A stretch of DNA of 64,000 nt from Sorghum bicolor (lineage: Eukaryota > Streptophyta > Magnoliopsida > Poales > Poaceae), in the NCBI RefSeq assembly GCF_000003195.3, contig NW_018396406.1:447392-511391 (forward strand), in the 5' to 3' direction. The notes beneath the pieces were generated by a model. The model was not told the DNA's origin, searched no databases, and saw only the letters and a program-made list of their open reading frames with translations. Of this stretch, positions 25,001 through 36,019 are shown piece after piece. The stretch's first letter is position 1. Every line of letters begins with the position of its first letter. A program made the translations under genes and the position numbers.

Positions 25001-28000
25001 TAGCCTCTAGTGCATTAGGCGCAAACCGTGCACCTATCTTGCACCAAAACTAACATTATCTCCAAATAGACGAAGTGAGATTCCATATGACATCATTAAG
25101 AGTTCTATTAGTTGTGTCTAAATTAATTTCTGAGCATATGGTACGTTCCATGCAAACCAAGCACCTATCATGCATCAAGATTAACACTATCTCCAAACAA
25201 ACCAAACCAAGCTTCCACTTGAGCCTGTTCACCTAGGAGTATCATCGGGTGCTTCCACAATGGTTTCTGAGCCTATGTTGCATTAGGCGCAAACCGTGCA
25301 CCTATCTTCCATCGAAACTAACACTGTCTACAAATGTACTGGAGCGAGATTCCATATGACACACATCATCTAAAAGTTCTATTGGGTGCGTCCAAATTGA
25401 TTTCTGAGTAGATGGTATGTTCCATGTAAACCGTGCATCTGTCTTGCTTCAAGATTAGCATTATCTTCGAACAGACCAAACCGAGCTTTCACTTGAGCCT
25501 CTTCACCTAGAAGTACCATTGGCTGCTTGGACAATGGTTTCTGATCCTATGGTGCATTAGTTGCAAACCGTGCACCTATCTTGCAACGAAACTCACACTG
25601 TCTCCATACAGACCAAAGCGAGATTCCATATGACACACGTCATTTAGGAGATCTATTGGGTGCTTCCAAATTGATTTCCGAGCATATGGTACATTCCATG
25701 CAAACCATGCACCTACCTTGCATCAAGATTAGCACTATCTCCAAACTGAGCGTCCACTTGAGCCCCTTTACCTAAGAGTACCATCACATGCGTCCAAAAT
25801 CTACCTATCTTGCACCAAAACTAACAATATCTCCAAAGAGATCGAAGTGAGATTCTATATGATACATGTCATCTAGGAGTTCCATCGGGTGCCTCCAAAT
25901 AGATTTCTAAGCATATGCTATGTTCCATGCAATTCGTGCACCTATCATGCATCAAGATTAGCACTATCTCCAAACCAAGCTTCCACTTGAGCCCCTTTAC
26001 CTAGGAGTACCATCGCGTGCGTCCAAAATGGTTTCTTAGTCTATGGTGCATTAGGCACAAACTGTGTACCTATCTTGCACCAAAACAAACTGTCTCCAAA
26101 TAGACCGAAGCATGATTCCATGTGGCACTTGTCATCTGGGAGTTCTATTGGGTGCGTCTAATTGGATTTCTGAGCATATGGTACGTTCCATGCAAACCAT
26201 GCAGCTATCTTGCATCAAGATTAGCACTATCTCCAAACAGATCGAACCGAGCTTCCACTTGAGCCTCTTGACCTAGGAGTATTATCGGGTGCTTCCACAA
26301 TGGTTCCTGAGCCTATGGTGCATTATGCGCAAACCGTGCATCAATCTTGCACCTAGACTAACACTAACTCCAAACAGACCGAAGCGAGATTCCATATGAC
26401 ACATCATCTAGGAGTTCTATTAGCTGCGTCGAAATTGTTTTCTAAGAATATGCTACGTTCTATGCAAACTGTACACCTATCTTGCATCAAGATTAGCACT
26501 ATCTCCAAACAGACAGAATCGAGCTTTCACTTGAGCCTCTTCACCTAGGCGTACCATCGGGAACTTCTACAACAGTTTGTGAGTCTATGGTGCACAGGGC
26601 ATAAACAACGCACCTATCTTGCTCTGAAACTAATACTATCTCCAACTAGACCGAACCGAGATTCCATATGACACACATCATCTATTAGTTCCATCAGGTG
26701 CATCTAGCAGTTCCATCGGGTGTGTCCAAACGGATTTCTAAGCATATGGTACGTTCCATGCAAACCGTGCACCTATCTTGCATTATGATTAGCACTATCT
26801 CCAAACAGATCGAACCAAGTTTCCACTTGAGCCTCTTCACCTAGGAGTATCATTGGGTGCTTCCACAATGGTTCTGAGCCTATGGTGCATTATGCGCAAA
26901 CCGTGCACCAATCTTGCACCTAAACTAACACTATCTCCAAACAAACCGAAACGACATTCCATATGACACACATCATCTAGAAGTTCTATTGGGTGCAACC
27001 AAATTGATTTCCGAGAATATGGTACATTGCATGCAAACTGTACACCTATCTTGCATCAAGATTAGCAGAATCTCCAAACAAACTGAATGGAGCTTTCACT
27101 TGAGCCTCTTCACTTAGGAGTACCATCGGGAACTTCCACAATGGTTTCTAAGCCTATGGTGCAATGGGTGCAAATCATGCACCTATCTTGCACCGAAACT
27201 AATACTATCTCCAACTGGACCGAAGCGAGATTCCATATGACACACTTCATCTAGTAGTTCCATCGGGTGCTTCTAGCAGTTCCATCGGGTGTGTCGAAAT
27301 TGATTTCAAAGCGTATGGTATGTTCCATGCAAACCATGCGCCTATCTTGCATCAAGATTAGAACAATCTCTTCACCAAGGAGTGCCATCGGGTGCGTCCA
27401 AAATGGTTTCTTAGATTATGGTGCATTAGGTGCAAACCATGCACCTATCTTACATCAAAACTCTCACTATAACCAAATGGACCGAAGCAAGATTCCATAT
27501 GACACACATCATCTAGGTGTTCTATATGGTGTGTCCAAATTGATTTCTGAGCATATGGTATGTTCCACGCAAACCATGAACCTATCTTGCCTTAAGATGA
27601 GCACTATCTCAAAACAGACCAAACCGAGCTTTCACTTGAGCCTCTTCACCTAGGAGTATTATCACGTGCTTCCACAATGATTTCTGACCCTATGGTGCAT
27701 TAGGCGCAAACCGTGCACCTATCTTGCACTGAAACTAACTTTGTCTCTAAATAGATCAAAGCGAGACTCCATATGAGACACATCATCTAAGTGTTCCATT
27801 GGGTGTGTCCAATCTGATTTTTAAGCATGTGGTATGTTCCATGCAAACCATGCACCTATCTTACATTAAGATTAGCACTATCTCCAAGTAGACCGAACCA
27901 AGCTTCCACTTTAGCCTTTTCACCTAGGAGTATCATCGGGTGCTTCCACAATGGTTTCTGAGCCTATGGTGCATTAGGCGCAAACCGTGCACCTATCTTG

Positions 28001-28890
28001 CACCGAAACTAACATTGTCCCCGAACAGACCAAAGCGAGCTTCCATATGACACACATTATCTATGAGTTCTATCGGGTGCATCCAAATTGATTTCCGAGC
28101 ATATAGTATGTTCCATGCAAACCGTGCACCTATCTTGCATCAAGATTAGCACTATCTCGAAACCAAGCTTTCACTTGAGCCCCTTTACCTAGGAGTACCA
28201 TCGCGTGCGTCCAAAATGGTTCCTTAGCCTATGGTGCATTAGGCACAAACCGTGCAGTTATGTTGTACCAAAACTAACACTATCTCCAAAGAGACCGAAG
28301 CGAGATTCTATATGACACATGTCATCTAGGAGTTCTATTGGGTGCGTCCAAATGGATTTCTAAGCATATGGTATGTTCCATGCAAACCATGCACCTATCT
28401 TGCATCAAGATTAGCACTATCTCCAAACAGATCGAACCGAGCTTCAACTTGAGCCTCTTCACCTAGGAGTATTATCGGGTGCTTCCACAATGGTTTCTGA
28501 GCTTATGGTGCATTATGCGCAAACCATGCATCAATCTTGCACCTAAACTAACGCCGACTCCAAACAGACCGAAGCGAGATTCCATATGACACACATCATC
28601 TAGGAGTTCTATCAAGTACGTCCAAATTGATTTATGAGAATATGGTATGTTCCATGCAAACCCTACACCTATCTTGCATCAAGATTAGCACTATCTCCAA
28701 AGTCCAAACAAACCAAACTGAGCTTTCACTTGAGCCTGTTCACCTAGGAGTACCATTGGGAACTTCCACAATGGTTTCTTTGCCTATGGTGCACTGGGCA
28801 CAAACTATGCACCTATCTTGCACCGAAACTAATACTATCTCCAATTGGACCGAAGCGAGATTGCATATGACACACTTCATCTAGTAGTTC

Positions 28891-28895
28891 CATCG
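28891..28895 (+). other. Target-site duplication CATCG, left copy (Tat element)
   Basis: CATCG directly precedes the LTR terminus at 28896 and is repeated at 41114-41118 right after the other LTR. Removing the element and one copy restores the ordinary satellite phrase 'ttccatcgggtgcttctagcag'. Confidence 0.95.
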
Positions 28896-29358
28896 TGTCG
28901 ACGAAAGCTAGTCGGCAGTCTACCTTGGGGTATACCCACGGTAGTAGTTTATCGGCAGACAGGTGTGCAAGCTACGAACTCGATGGTGACGCAAGACACA
29001 GACAAGGTTTTTATCCAGGTTTGGCTGCCGTGTGGGCGTAATACCTATGTCCTGCGTCTGATTGTATTGGATTGAGTTGAGTTGAGATGAGATGTCTATG
29101 GGGGGTCCCTTGTCTCTCTTTATATAGTGCAGAGGGCAAGGTTACAGATCTAGAAACTAATCCTAGTCGATTACAATTGCCATATATAGCATGATATCAA
29201 TTCCTATTCTAACCGACTAGAATCTTGCTTGGTCTCCACGTCTTGTTTCCTTGCGCGAGACTCTGGGTAGTTGGATCAAGCCTCGCGTCTTCCTCGTGAT
29301 GGACCAAGTCTCTTGGTCCAAGTCTAGCCGTAAGGGTATAGGGGTTTATACCCCCACA
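28896..29358 (-). repeat. 3' LTR of the Tat element (463 bp)
   Basis: On the minus strand it starts TGTGGGGGTATAAACC and ends CGTCGACA. It has the same length as 40651-41113, with ~23 mismatches, mostly transitions. The TATA-like motif TATATAAA on the minus strand lies at 29119-29126. Confidence 0.95.
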
Positions 29359-29990
29359 GCTAGTCCCCGAGCACCATGTATTGTGATGTAACACGCCATC
29401 TTGAACTTCTTCGACCAGTGAGGCTTGACGTCTTCAATAAGCAGGAAAGTCGCCCAAACAGTTGCAACGGTATTTTAACCAACTCAAAAGACAGTTGATC
29501 AACATCGACATCGAAGAAACAGGTTGTTTGAAGAACGCATGGTGCTCTTAATCAAAAAAGATTTCTTTCCTAGTGAAGTGTGCCCACTTTACTTTTCTGA
29601 AAAGTATAGATCTCAAAAAAGCAAGCATATTCACCATAAGGTGAAGTGTGCCCACTTAGTCCCTGAGCCTGGTAGTAGGTGACGTAGGCACATGGTGCCA
29701 GGGTCTAAAGAGAAAAACCACATAGAAAATCTGATATTGTGATGCATCGCCAGATGCATCGTACCGATGTAGTCCCCGAGCTTGCTGGAAGGCGAAGCAT
29801 GAACCTTGTAGCAAGGTCTAAATAGTTAAAACTATCCAATTAAACGTTATGCAATTGCATTTTCCAAGCCAAGGGCGCGTCATACTTGCTTGCGACTGAA
29901 TGGAAACAGCCAACCGGTCCCCGAGCACGTCTTGCTCGACAATTGGTACGGCCCTCGGATTTTCTAAAGGTCAGACTTGTCAAAATGGGC
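29359..29990 (-). other. Untranslated 3' region of the Tat element, with GTCCCCGAGC motifs
   Basis: No reading frame. On the plus strand the phrase 'gtccccgagc' appears at 29364, 29772 and 29918, and continues into the 70-bp repeats. In the minus (element) sense the last bases before the LTR read GCTCGGGGACTAGC, the likely but weak polypurine/primer region for plus-strand synthesis. Confidence 0.6.
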
Positions 29991-30228
29991 GAACTAGTCG
30001 ACCAGTCCCCGAGCATATCATGCTCGGTGGTCGGTATAGTCCCCAAATTGTCGATTGGGTGAACTGGTCGGCCAGTCCCCGAGCATATCATGCTCGGTGG
30101 TCGGTACAGTCCCTAGATTGTCGATTGGGTGAACTGGTCGGCCAGTCCCCGAGCATATCATGCTCGGTGGTCGGTACAGTCCCCGGATTGTCGATTGGGC
30201 GAACTGGTCGGCCAGTCCCTGAGCATAT
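29991..30228. repeat. 70-bp tandem repeat array, ~3.4 copies, each with a perfect 7-bp-stem hairpin
   Basis: Copies start at 29991, 30061, 30131 and 30201 with exactly 70-bp spacing; the last is cut short. Each full copy contains CGAGCATATCATGCTCG (30010-30026, 30080-30096, 30150-30166), a perfect inverted repeat with a 7-bp stem and 3-nt loop. The array lies between the additional ORF's promoter and the 3' LTR. Tandem repeats at this position are known in Tat/Ogre-type elements; their role is not known. Confidence 0.85.
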
Positions 30229-30636
30229 CTTTTGAAAAAATCGTATCGCCGTATTAATGTGCGATGTGACGGAGCATCCTGCCATATTGTTAGTCTGTTG
30301 CATAAAAATGAGCGCCTGCTAATTGTATAGCCACTCTTTGCGCGGGCCAAGAAAAGGAAACCAACAATCATTCAGAAAAGCTGCCGAATTAACTGCGACG
30401 AATTAACTGCGATAATTCTTGAAAACCAAAACGCCACAACTGCCGCAAGATCCGCCCATTTCCCCAAAATGCGGGAAGTGGAAAAGTTGGGTTTGCAGTT
30501 ATAAAGGGCTCGATGTTGTGTTCATATTTTTACCCAGCAGTTACGTAGTAGCCTCCTTCCTTTGCCATTACTGCCTCCTGCCTTCGCCATCCCCAGCATC
30601 CTCAACTCCCAGCTCAAAGCTTTTCCTACTGCGACA
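30229..30636 (+). promoter_or_regulatory. Presumed upstream region of the antisense additional ORF, with TATA box at 30500
   Basis: TATAAAG at 30500-30506 on the plus strand lies ~137 bp before the ATG at 30637, a plausible core promoter and leader for the plus-strand gene. Nothing else recognisable is seen in the stretch. Confidence 0.45.
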
Positions 30637-33600
30637 ATGGCGAAGAGTGATTCGAAGAAAAGGGCCGAGATGATGGCTAAAGAGTGGAAGAAATCTCGGA
30701 GCACCACGAGGTCCCTCAACGACCTCGTCGGAATGGGAGTTCTGCACAACTAGGAGCTCGGCGGCTGGAGGGCACCAGAGAGAGTTACCCCGACCCCCAC
30801 GCCGGTGAGATCGTAGTTTTTGAAGATTGCTTCAAAAGGGGATTTGGGGTTCCCATTCATCCTTTTCTTCAAGGTCTTCTCCTTTACTATGAGATTGGGA
30901 TTTGCAATCTGCATCCAAACTCTATTCTCCTTATCTCTACCTTCATCCATTTGTGTGAAGCCTATGTTGGGATAGAACCACATTTCGATCTCTTCCGCTA
31001 TCTATTCTGTTTGAGGAAGAAGGGAGCAGTTGGGGGCTCCAAGATTGCAGGTGGAGTATACCTCAATCTTCGCGACGGGATGAAGAACCGTTACCTCAGC
31101 TGCGCATGGAACACCTCCCTCACCGAGTGGTACAAGAGGTGGTTCTACATCAGGGAGCAGCCGAGCAGCACCACGTTCTGCGACGTCGGCTACATTCCCG
31201 AGAAGAGGGTTAGCTGGATTGATCGTCCAGAGTATACTGGTCAAGTGTCAGAGCTGATGAGCCTAATCGACTGGTCCCGCCTGGACAGACCAAGAGTGGT
31301 CGGGAATTTCCTCGCCTGACGAGTGATGCCTTGACAGAGGAGGGTGCACTCGGCGTACGAGTACGTGGGAAGCCAAGACCTGACCAGGATGCACCGATAC
31401 AGCTTGGAGAAATCAGATATCCAGTGGAGGATGAATGAGTTATTCAACCTAGCTGACAATAACTTCATTCGTAGGGATGACCGGATGCATGCCTTCATGC
31501 TAGGCCGACTAGCTCCTAAGGTAAATGGATACCCTGGTTTATTTGTAATGCTATTTGAATGCTATAGCCTTTTGATTGATGAATTGTTGCCTTTGTATCG
31601 CAGATAGGAGATATTGATCGGTGCACAGTGTATGTGTCGCTGGCACCTGGTATGGACCATCCTGCTGGGGTAGACCCACCAGTAGACAATGCTGCTCGGT
31701 GTCTCCAATACACCAGTAGCGACGAGGACCAGAGTTGTCCAGCGTCGACCACAGATGACAGAGTAGCTAGGAAAAGGCCGATGGCTGTGGAGCCATCCTC
31801 CACGAAAGCAATTCCAGCGGGAACGGCTGCGGACCCTTCGATGGGCCAAGGCTCGACCAGCCATGCCCCCAAGCGTCGCCGGCTTGTGAGGATTGTCGAC
31901 GACGACAACGAAGAGGACGAGACGGCCCCGTCCTTGGTCTGGAGACCATGCAGTCGCCCTGACGTCACGCCGATCGATGCTGATCGGGTAATTAGGGACC
32001 CACCTGCCGCGCACGTCGAGCCGATACGTCCTGGAGGAACAGAAGTGGCCGCGGCGGCTAGGCGGACCAGGAGAAGGTTCTTCACGGCGGCGCACCGGAG
32101 CTCCGACCTATAAGTTCGAAAAAGTGTCTCTGCGCTCTCTTTGTTTTTTACGAGGATTGATGTTAGTATGGTAATCTGCATTAACTCTACTTTGTTAGTG
32201 CAGCCTCGGATGTTGATCCGGGCAACACTGCTGGCTTGAGGACAACCGAGACGGCAGTTGCTGATGACAATGTCGCCGAGCAGACCGTCCGCGAGCAGTC
32301 GGCAGAGCAGACCGCAGTTGCGGCCACAGCAGAGGTTGCCGAGGAGGAACCGGCCTAAGACGAGGCTAGGGCGAGCACCCCGGCAAGGGGCAATGAGACC
32401 GCGGGGATGCCTCTCCCAAGTAGCGTTGCAGAGGAGGGAGACAGGATCCCGACCCCCCCTCCAGCTGAAGAAGAGAGGGGTCCAACTCCAGCCCCAGCAT
32501 AGGCTTCCACACCGGAGGGCTCCCCTAGCCGGGGTAAGGGTCCTATGATACCCGTTGCCGTGGCTAGGGGTAGCGCGGAGGGCAAGGAGGCCCGCACGGC
32601 CTCTGATGACGAAGTGGAGGAGATCCAGGGGCATCCCCATGATGGTCGCCAACACGTTTACGTGTGGCACCAGCGTGGGGACCACTGGGCCGGCCACGAG
32701 GAGATCGTCGAGACCGAGGAGGCGGCGAGGGTAGAGCGCGCTGCTAAGCGGCTCATTGATGAAGTTAAGGTGAGTGGTCTTGTATTCTGCTGGAGTATGT
32801 ATATACTGTTGCTTGTTCACTGTGCGATATGTATATTTCTCGTAGGGTGCAATGAAAATGGCGAAGTACCAAAAAAGGTGCTTCGACCAAATCGAGGGTG
32901 TGGTCTCCGAGAACAAGGCCTTGACTGCAGAGGTGGACCGCCTTCGACTAGAGGCCGAAAGGGAGGCGGCCGAGAAGGCGGCTCAGGAGGAGCGTCTGCT
33001 GGATCTGACTCGGTGACTAGCCGATAAGGACCGTGAGAAAAGGGGTAGGTCAAGTTATGTGAGCAGTTGCGGTTAACCGTGTGGTCAGTTTTGATGACCA
33101 ACAATTATTACTTCAGGTCTGGCGGAGGAGATCGAGCGTCTCCGAAAAGAGAGGGACCAGCTCGACCAAGAGCGTGCCAGTGCGCTGGAAACCGGGCGCA
33201 AGGTTGGCGAAGAGCTGAAGACCAGGAGTCGGGAGCTCGCTGGTAAGAGCTATTTTGTCCTTTTCGACCACGCAGTTCTATCTCTTTTTTATATTACCGT
33301 AGCATGTTGCTGACTGTGTGCTTGTTTTTTCTTCAAAACTTTGTCATAGTGCTTAAAGCCAACACTAAGAAGCACCTAGATGAGCTGGTCAAGGAACTGG
33401 ACTCTTGGAAGACGAACTGTATCAAGCTCTGGAAAGGAGTTGCCCCAGTACTTGACCTGATCAGCCCCGAGCTCCCCGAGGACCAGCCCCGCGCACCGAA
33501 GCCGACCCCGGTCGAGAAGGCGCAGCAAGCGTGGGGCTGGCTTCAGTAGTTCGTCAAGGATGCCAGGGAGTGTGCCGGAGCACACGTCCTCAGCATGGTA

Positions 33601-33914
33601 CGTGCTCACTACCCCCTGGTCGATCTGTCCCGGCTGGAGAGGGGATATCCCAAGGAGGTTGATTTGAAGGAGGTAGATCACCTTCGCATCAGCCTACTCG
33701 ATCTATCGTCGACGGTGATCGGCGATATAAATCTCTGCGGGATGTCAACCCCCCAGATTAGGCGGAATCAGATAGGTCGGCCAGGGAGTTGTCGGGGGCG
33801 TCGATTGTAGGAGATAGGCGGTCGACGCCTGCGGTCTCGACCAGCGAGGCGCCGGTGGCCCCGACCCCTTTGGCGGGACGAGAGAGCCGTGCGGGTGATC
33901 AGCCTGAGCAGTAG
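30637..33914 (+). pseudogene. Additional antisense ORF of the Tat element (Transposase_28-like, 'putative gypsy type transposon'), multi-exon, broken
   Basis: This plus-strand gene lies opposite to gag-pol. Exon 1 (30637-31520) starts MAKSDSKKRAEMM and holds the conserved domain (for example the run WYKRWFYIRE, near 31130-31160). Candidate introns with GT..AG ends are 31521-31603, one ending at 32203 (donor unclear, ~32113), 32770-32845, 33045-33116 and 33243-33349; the reading phase agrees across most of them. Exon 3 is rich in Glu/Ala/Pro, and exons 4-6 are Glu/Lys/Arg/Leu-rich and coiled-coil-like. Damage: TAG at 30751, a frameshift near 30775, TGA at 31317 and 31332, further TAA/TAG stops in exon 3, TGA in exon 4 and TAG in exon 6. 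An AATAAA lies at 33995. Such ORFs are known in Tat elements but their function is not. Confidence 0.75.
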
Positions 33915-34211
33915 GCTCGTAGTGTAGTCTCTAGGAGTAGACCAGAAGCCGCCCAGGGGGTGTTTATTGTAAACTTTGTATATATAAAGTTTGTAATAAA
34001 GTCTGAATTTTGAGAACCATGGTTTTGAGCGCTGTAAATAAATTTGCTTGTGTGATGTATCACTGAATCATGCTGATTGCCCTTGAGTAGCTTGTCAAGG
34101 AAAATTATTGTAGTACTTGTCGAGTATTCTGCATATGTAAAAGTATATAGCAAAAAGGCAAACCTTATTATTATTCATCAAAAAGGATTTACAAGTAAAA
34201 TGTACTGAAAC
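33915..34211. terminator. Intergenic gap between converging additional ORF (+) and integrase (-), with AATAAA
   Basis: An A/T-rich 300-bp stretch with AATAAA at 33995-34000 on the plus strand, ~85 bp past the end of the additional ORF, a likely polyadenylation signal for it. The pol gene ends at 34212 from the other side, so the two genes converge here. Confidence 0.5.
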
Positions 34212-35420
34212 TTAGGGATAGAAGCGATGTAATTTGTCTATGTGCCAGGAGTTGGGCAAGCGTGTTCCATTTGGGTACGCCAGTCTATAAGATGTAGGGC
34301 GTGTAACTTCGGTGACCACAAAAGGTCCTTCCCAGGGTGTAGATAACTTGTGCATTCCCTCCTGGCTTGTTTTCCATTTGAGTACCAGATCACCGACCAC
34401 GAAGGAGCGGTCTTTGACGTTCCTATTGTGGTATCGTCGAATGGCCTCGAGATACTTTGCTGTTCGAAGGCAAGAAGTTAGACGTCTCTCTTCCGTGCAG
34501 TTGATTTCGAGTTCCCTGGCGAGGTCTGCTGAAGACTGGTCGAAATGTTCGACTCTTGGAGATCCAAAGGCTACGTCCGAGGGGAGCACTGCCTCGGCCC
34601 CATAAACCATAAAATAGGGAGATACGCCTGTGTTCCGACTAGGCTGTGTTCGGAGACCCCAAACCACAGCCGGTAACTCTTTCATCCACCGCCCTGGTGC
34701 CCTGTCGTTTTCCATGTACAACCTTTTCTTTAGAGCATCAATAATCATTCCATTTGCTCGCTCGACTTGACCGTTGGCTCACGGATGGGCTACCGATACG
34801 TACTTTATGACTATGCCTCTGTCATCACAGAAGTTCCAGAATGTAGTGCCAGGGAACTGAGTGCCCAGGCCGGTGATTATGCTGTTGGGAACCTCGAATC
34901 TATGTATGATTTGATTGAGGAATTCCACGGCCTTCTCGGAAGTCGCTTTGACCAGTGGCATGTACTCGATCCACTTCGAGAACTTGTCGATTAGCACGAA
35001 CACGAATTTGAAGTTGCCGGGAGTCGGTTTGAATGGCCCGATCATGTCAAGACCCCAATAGGCGAATGGCCAAGACGACAGAATCGTCTGGATCTCATGA
35101 GCCACATGGGTCTGTTTGGCAAAGAACTGACATCCTTCGCAATGCCGGACCAGTTTCTCAGCGTCGGCGACTGCGGTTGGCCAGTAAAAACCTGCTCGGA
35201 AGGCCTTTCCGACCAGTGTTCTAGAGGCGGCGTGGTTGCCACAGGATCCAGCATGTATGTCATCCAATAGCTTGATGCCATCATCTTGAGCTATGCACTT
35301 TAGCAAGACTTCTGAGTTTGCATTCTTGCGCATAAATCTGCCATCGATGAGTATATAATTTTTGGAGTGTCGAATGAGACGCTCATTCTCTGTTTTGTCT
35401 TGGAGACCCGATCCATCCAA
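34212..35420 (-). pseudogene. Ty3/gypsy integrase (Tat element), one in-frame stop and a mutated catalytic Asp
   Basis: The frame runs from 35420 to 34212 with a single TGA at 34779-34781. The N-terminal zinc-binding HHCC part is visible (IHAGSCGNH, then HCEGC). The catalytic core follows: first Asp in WGLDMIGPF (codon 35046-35048), second position in IITGLGTQF (codon 34869-34871), where the family has Asp but this copy has Gly, and Glu in the VERANG motif (34761-34763). The C-terminus, ending in WHIDKLHRFYP, is the usual gypsy integrase end without a chromodomain, which argues against the CRM/chromovirus lineage. With the second catalytic residue lost the enzyme would be inactive even without the stop. 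Confidence 0.9.
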
Positions 35421-35501
35421 AAGGTACTTAACAAAAGGAGTGCGCTAGTCATGGCCGCTGGCTGTCGGAGTGGCGTCCCCTACGAGCAGTGTCTCGTTGG
35501 A

Positions 35502-35940
35502 TCATGTATCGACCAGGTCCATTCCTACGCTTGGTGTGTGAATGTCCTGAACAAAAACACCTTGCGGAACCTCGGCCCAGGATGATCCTATCTTTGATAG
35601 CGCATCCGCTGCTTGATTCTTGTCCCAGACCATGTGAATGTACTCTATGCCGTAAAAATTAGATTCCCACCTCCAGATTTCCATCTTCTCGTGAGTCATG
35701 TCCCACTCCTTATTTAACTTGTTGATGTCCAGGGCAGAGTCGCCGCAGACGTAAAGGTGCTTAACTCCCAACTCGACAGCCAATCGGATGCCGTGCAGGC
35801 ATGCTTCGTACTCGGCGACATTGTTGGATGCTGGGAAGAGGTCCGAAGGACGTAGCGTAGTTTGTCCTTGTTTGGTGAAATGAAAAGGATGCCGGCACCA
35901 GTGCCATTGATGTTTAAAGACTCGTCGAAGAACATTGACC
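35502..35940 (-). pseudogene. Second RNase H (archaeal-type, RVT_3-like) of the Tat element, frameshifted
   Basis: The minus strand encodes MFFDESLNINGTGAGILF (from 35935) in one frame, then NNVAEYEACLHGIRLA and YVCGDSALD in another. The Asp, Glu and Asp of the RNase H active site are thus present but split by a frameshift near 35850. An archaeal-type RNase H added between the ordinary RNase H and integrase is a known Tat-lineage trait. It would help remove RNA from the RNA-DNA hybrid. Confidence 0.8.
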
Positions 35941-36019
35941 AGTGATCGAAGATATCTAGTGAGGGAGGTGCGTTGAGATCCGTCCATTCTGCGATGAAGT
36001 CAACCAGAGCTTGAGACTT

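Larger units (their letters stand above)
17153..28895 (+). repeat. Satellite block 2: ~137-bp A/B repeat with multi-kilobase internal duplications
   Basis: The same satellite in the same orientation resumes in an A monomer ('gtgcttccac'), about 85 bp further along the monomer than where block 1 stopped. Distinct variant monomers recur at long spacing. The marker 'ctattagtt' followed by a 22-bp duplication lies near 17823, 22284 and 26682 (~4.4 kb). 'atgtactgga' lies at 18451 and 25334 (6883 bp). A variant reading 'gtcgaaattgttttct' lies at 20944 and 26428 (5484 bp). No gene or RNA was found. Confidence 0.9.

Noticed and set aside
31516..32916. 466-codon minus-strand open frame, the longest on that strand within the Tat element
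   Set aside because: It is the antisense of exons 2 and 3 of the additional ORF and runs through two candidate introns. It has no Tat-type gag/pol motif and is GC-driven.
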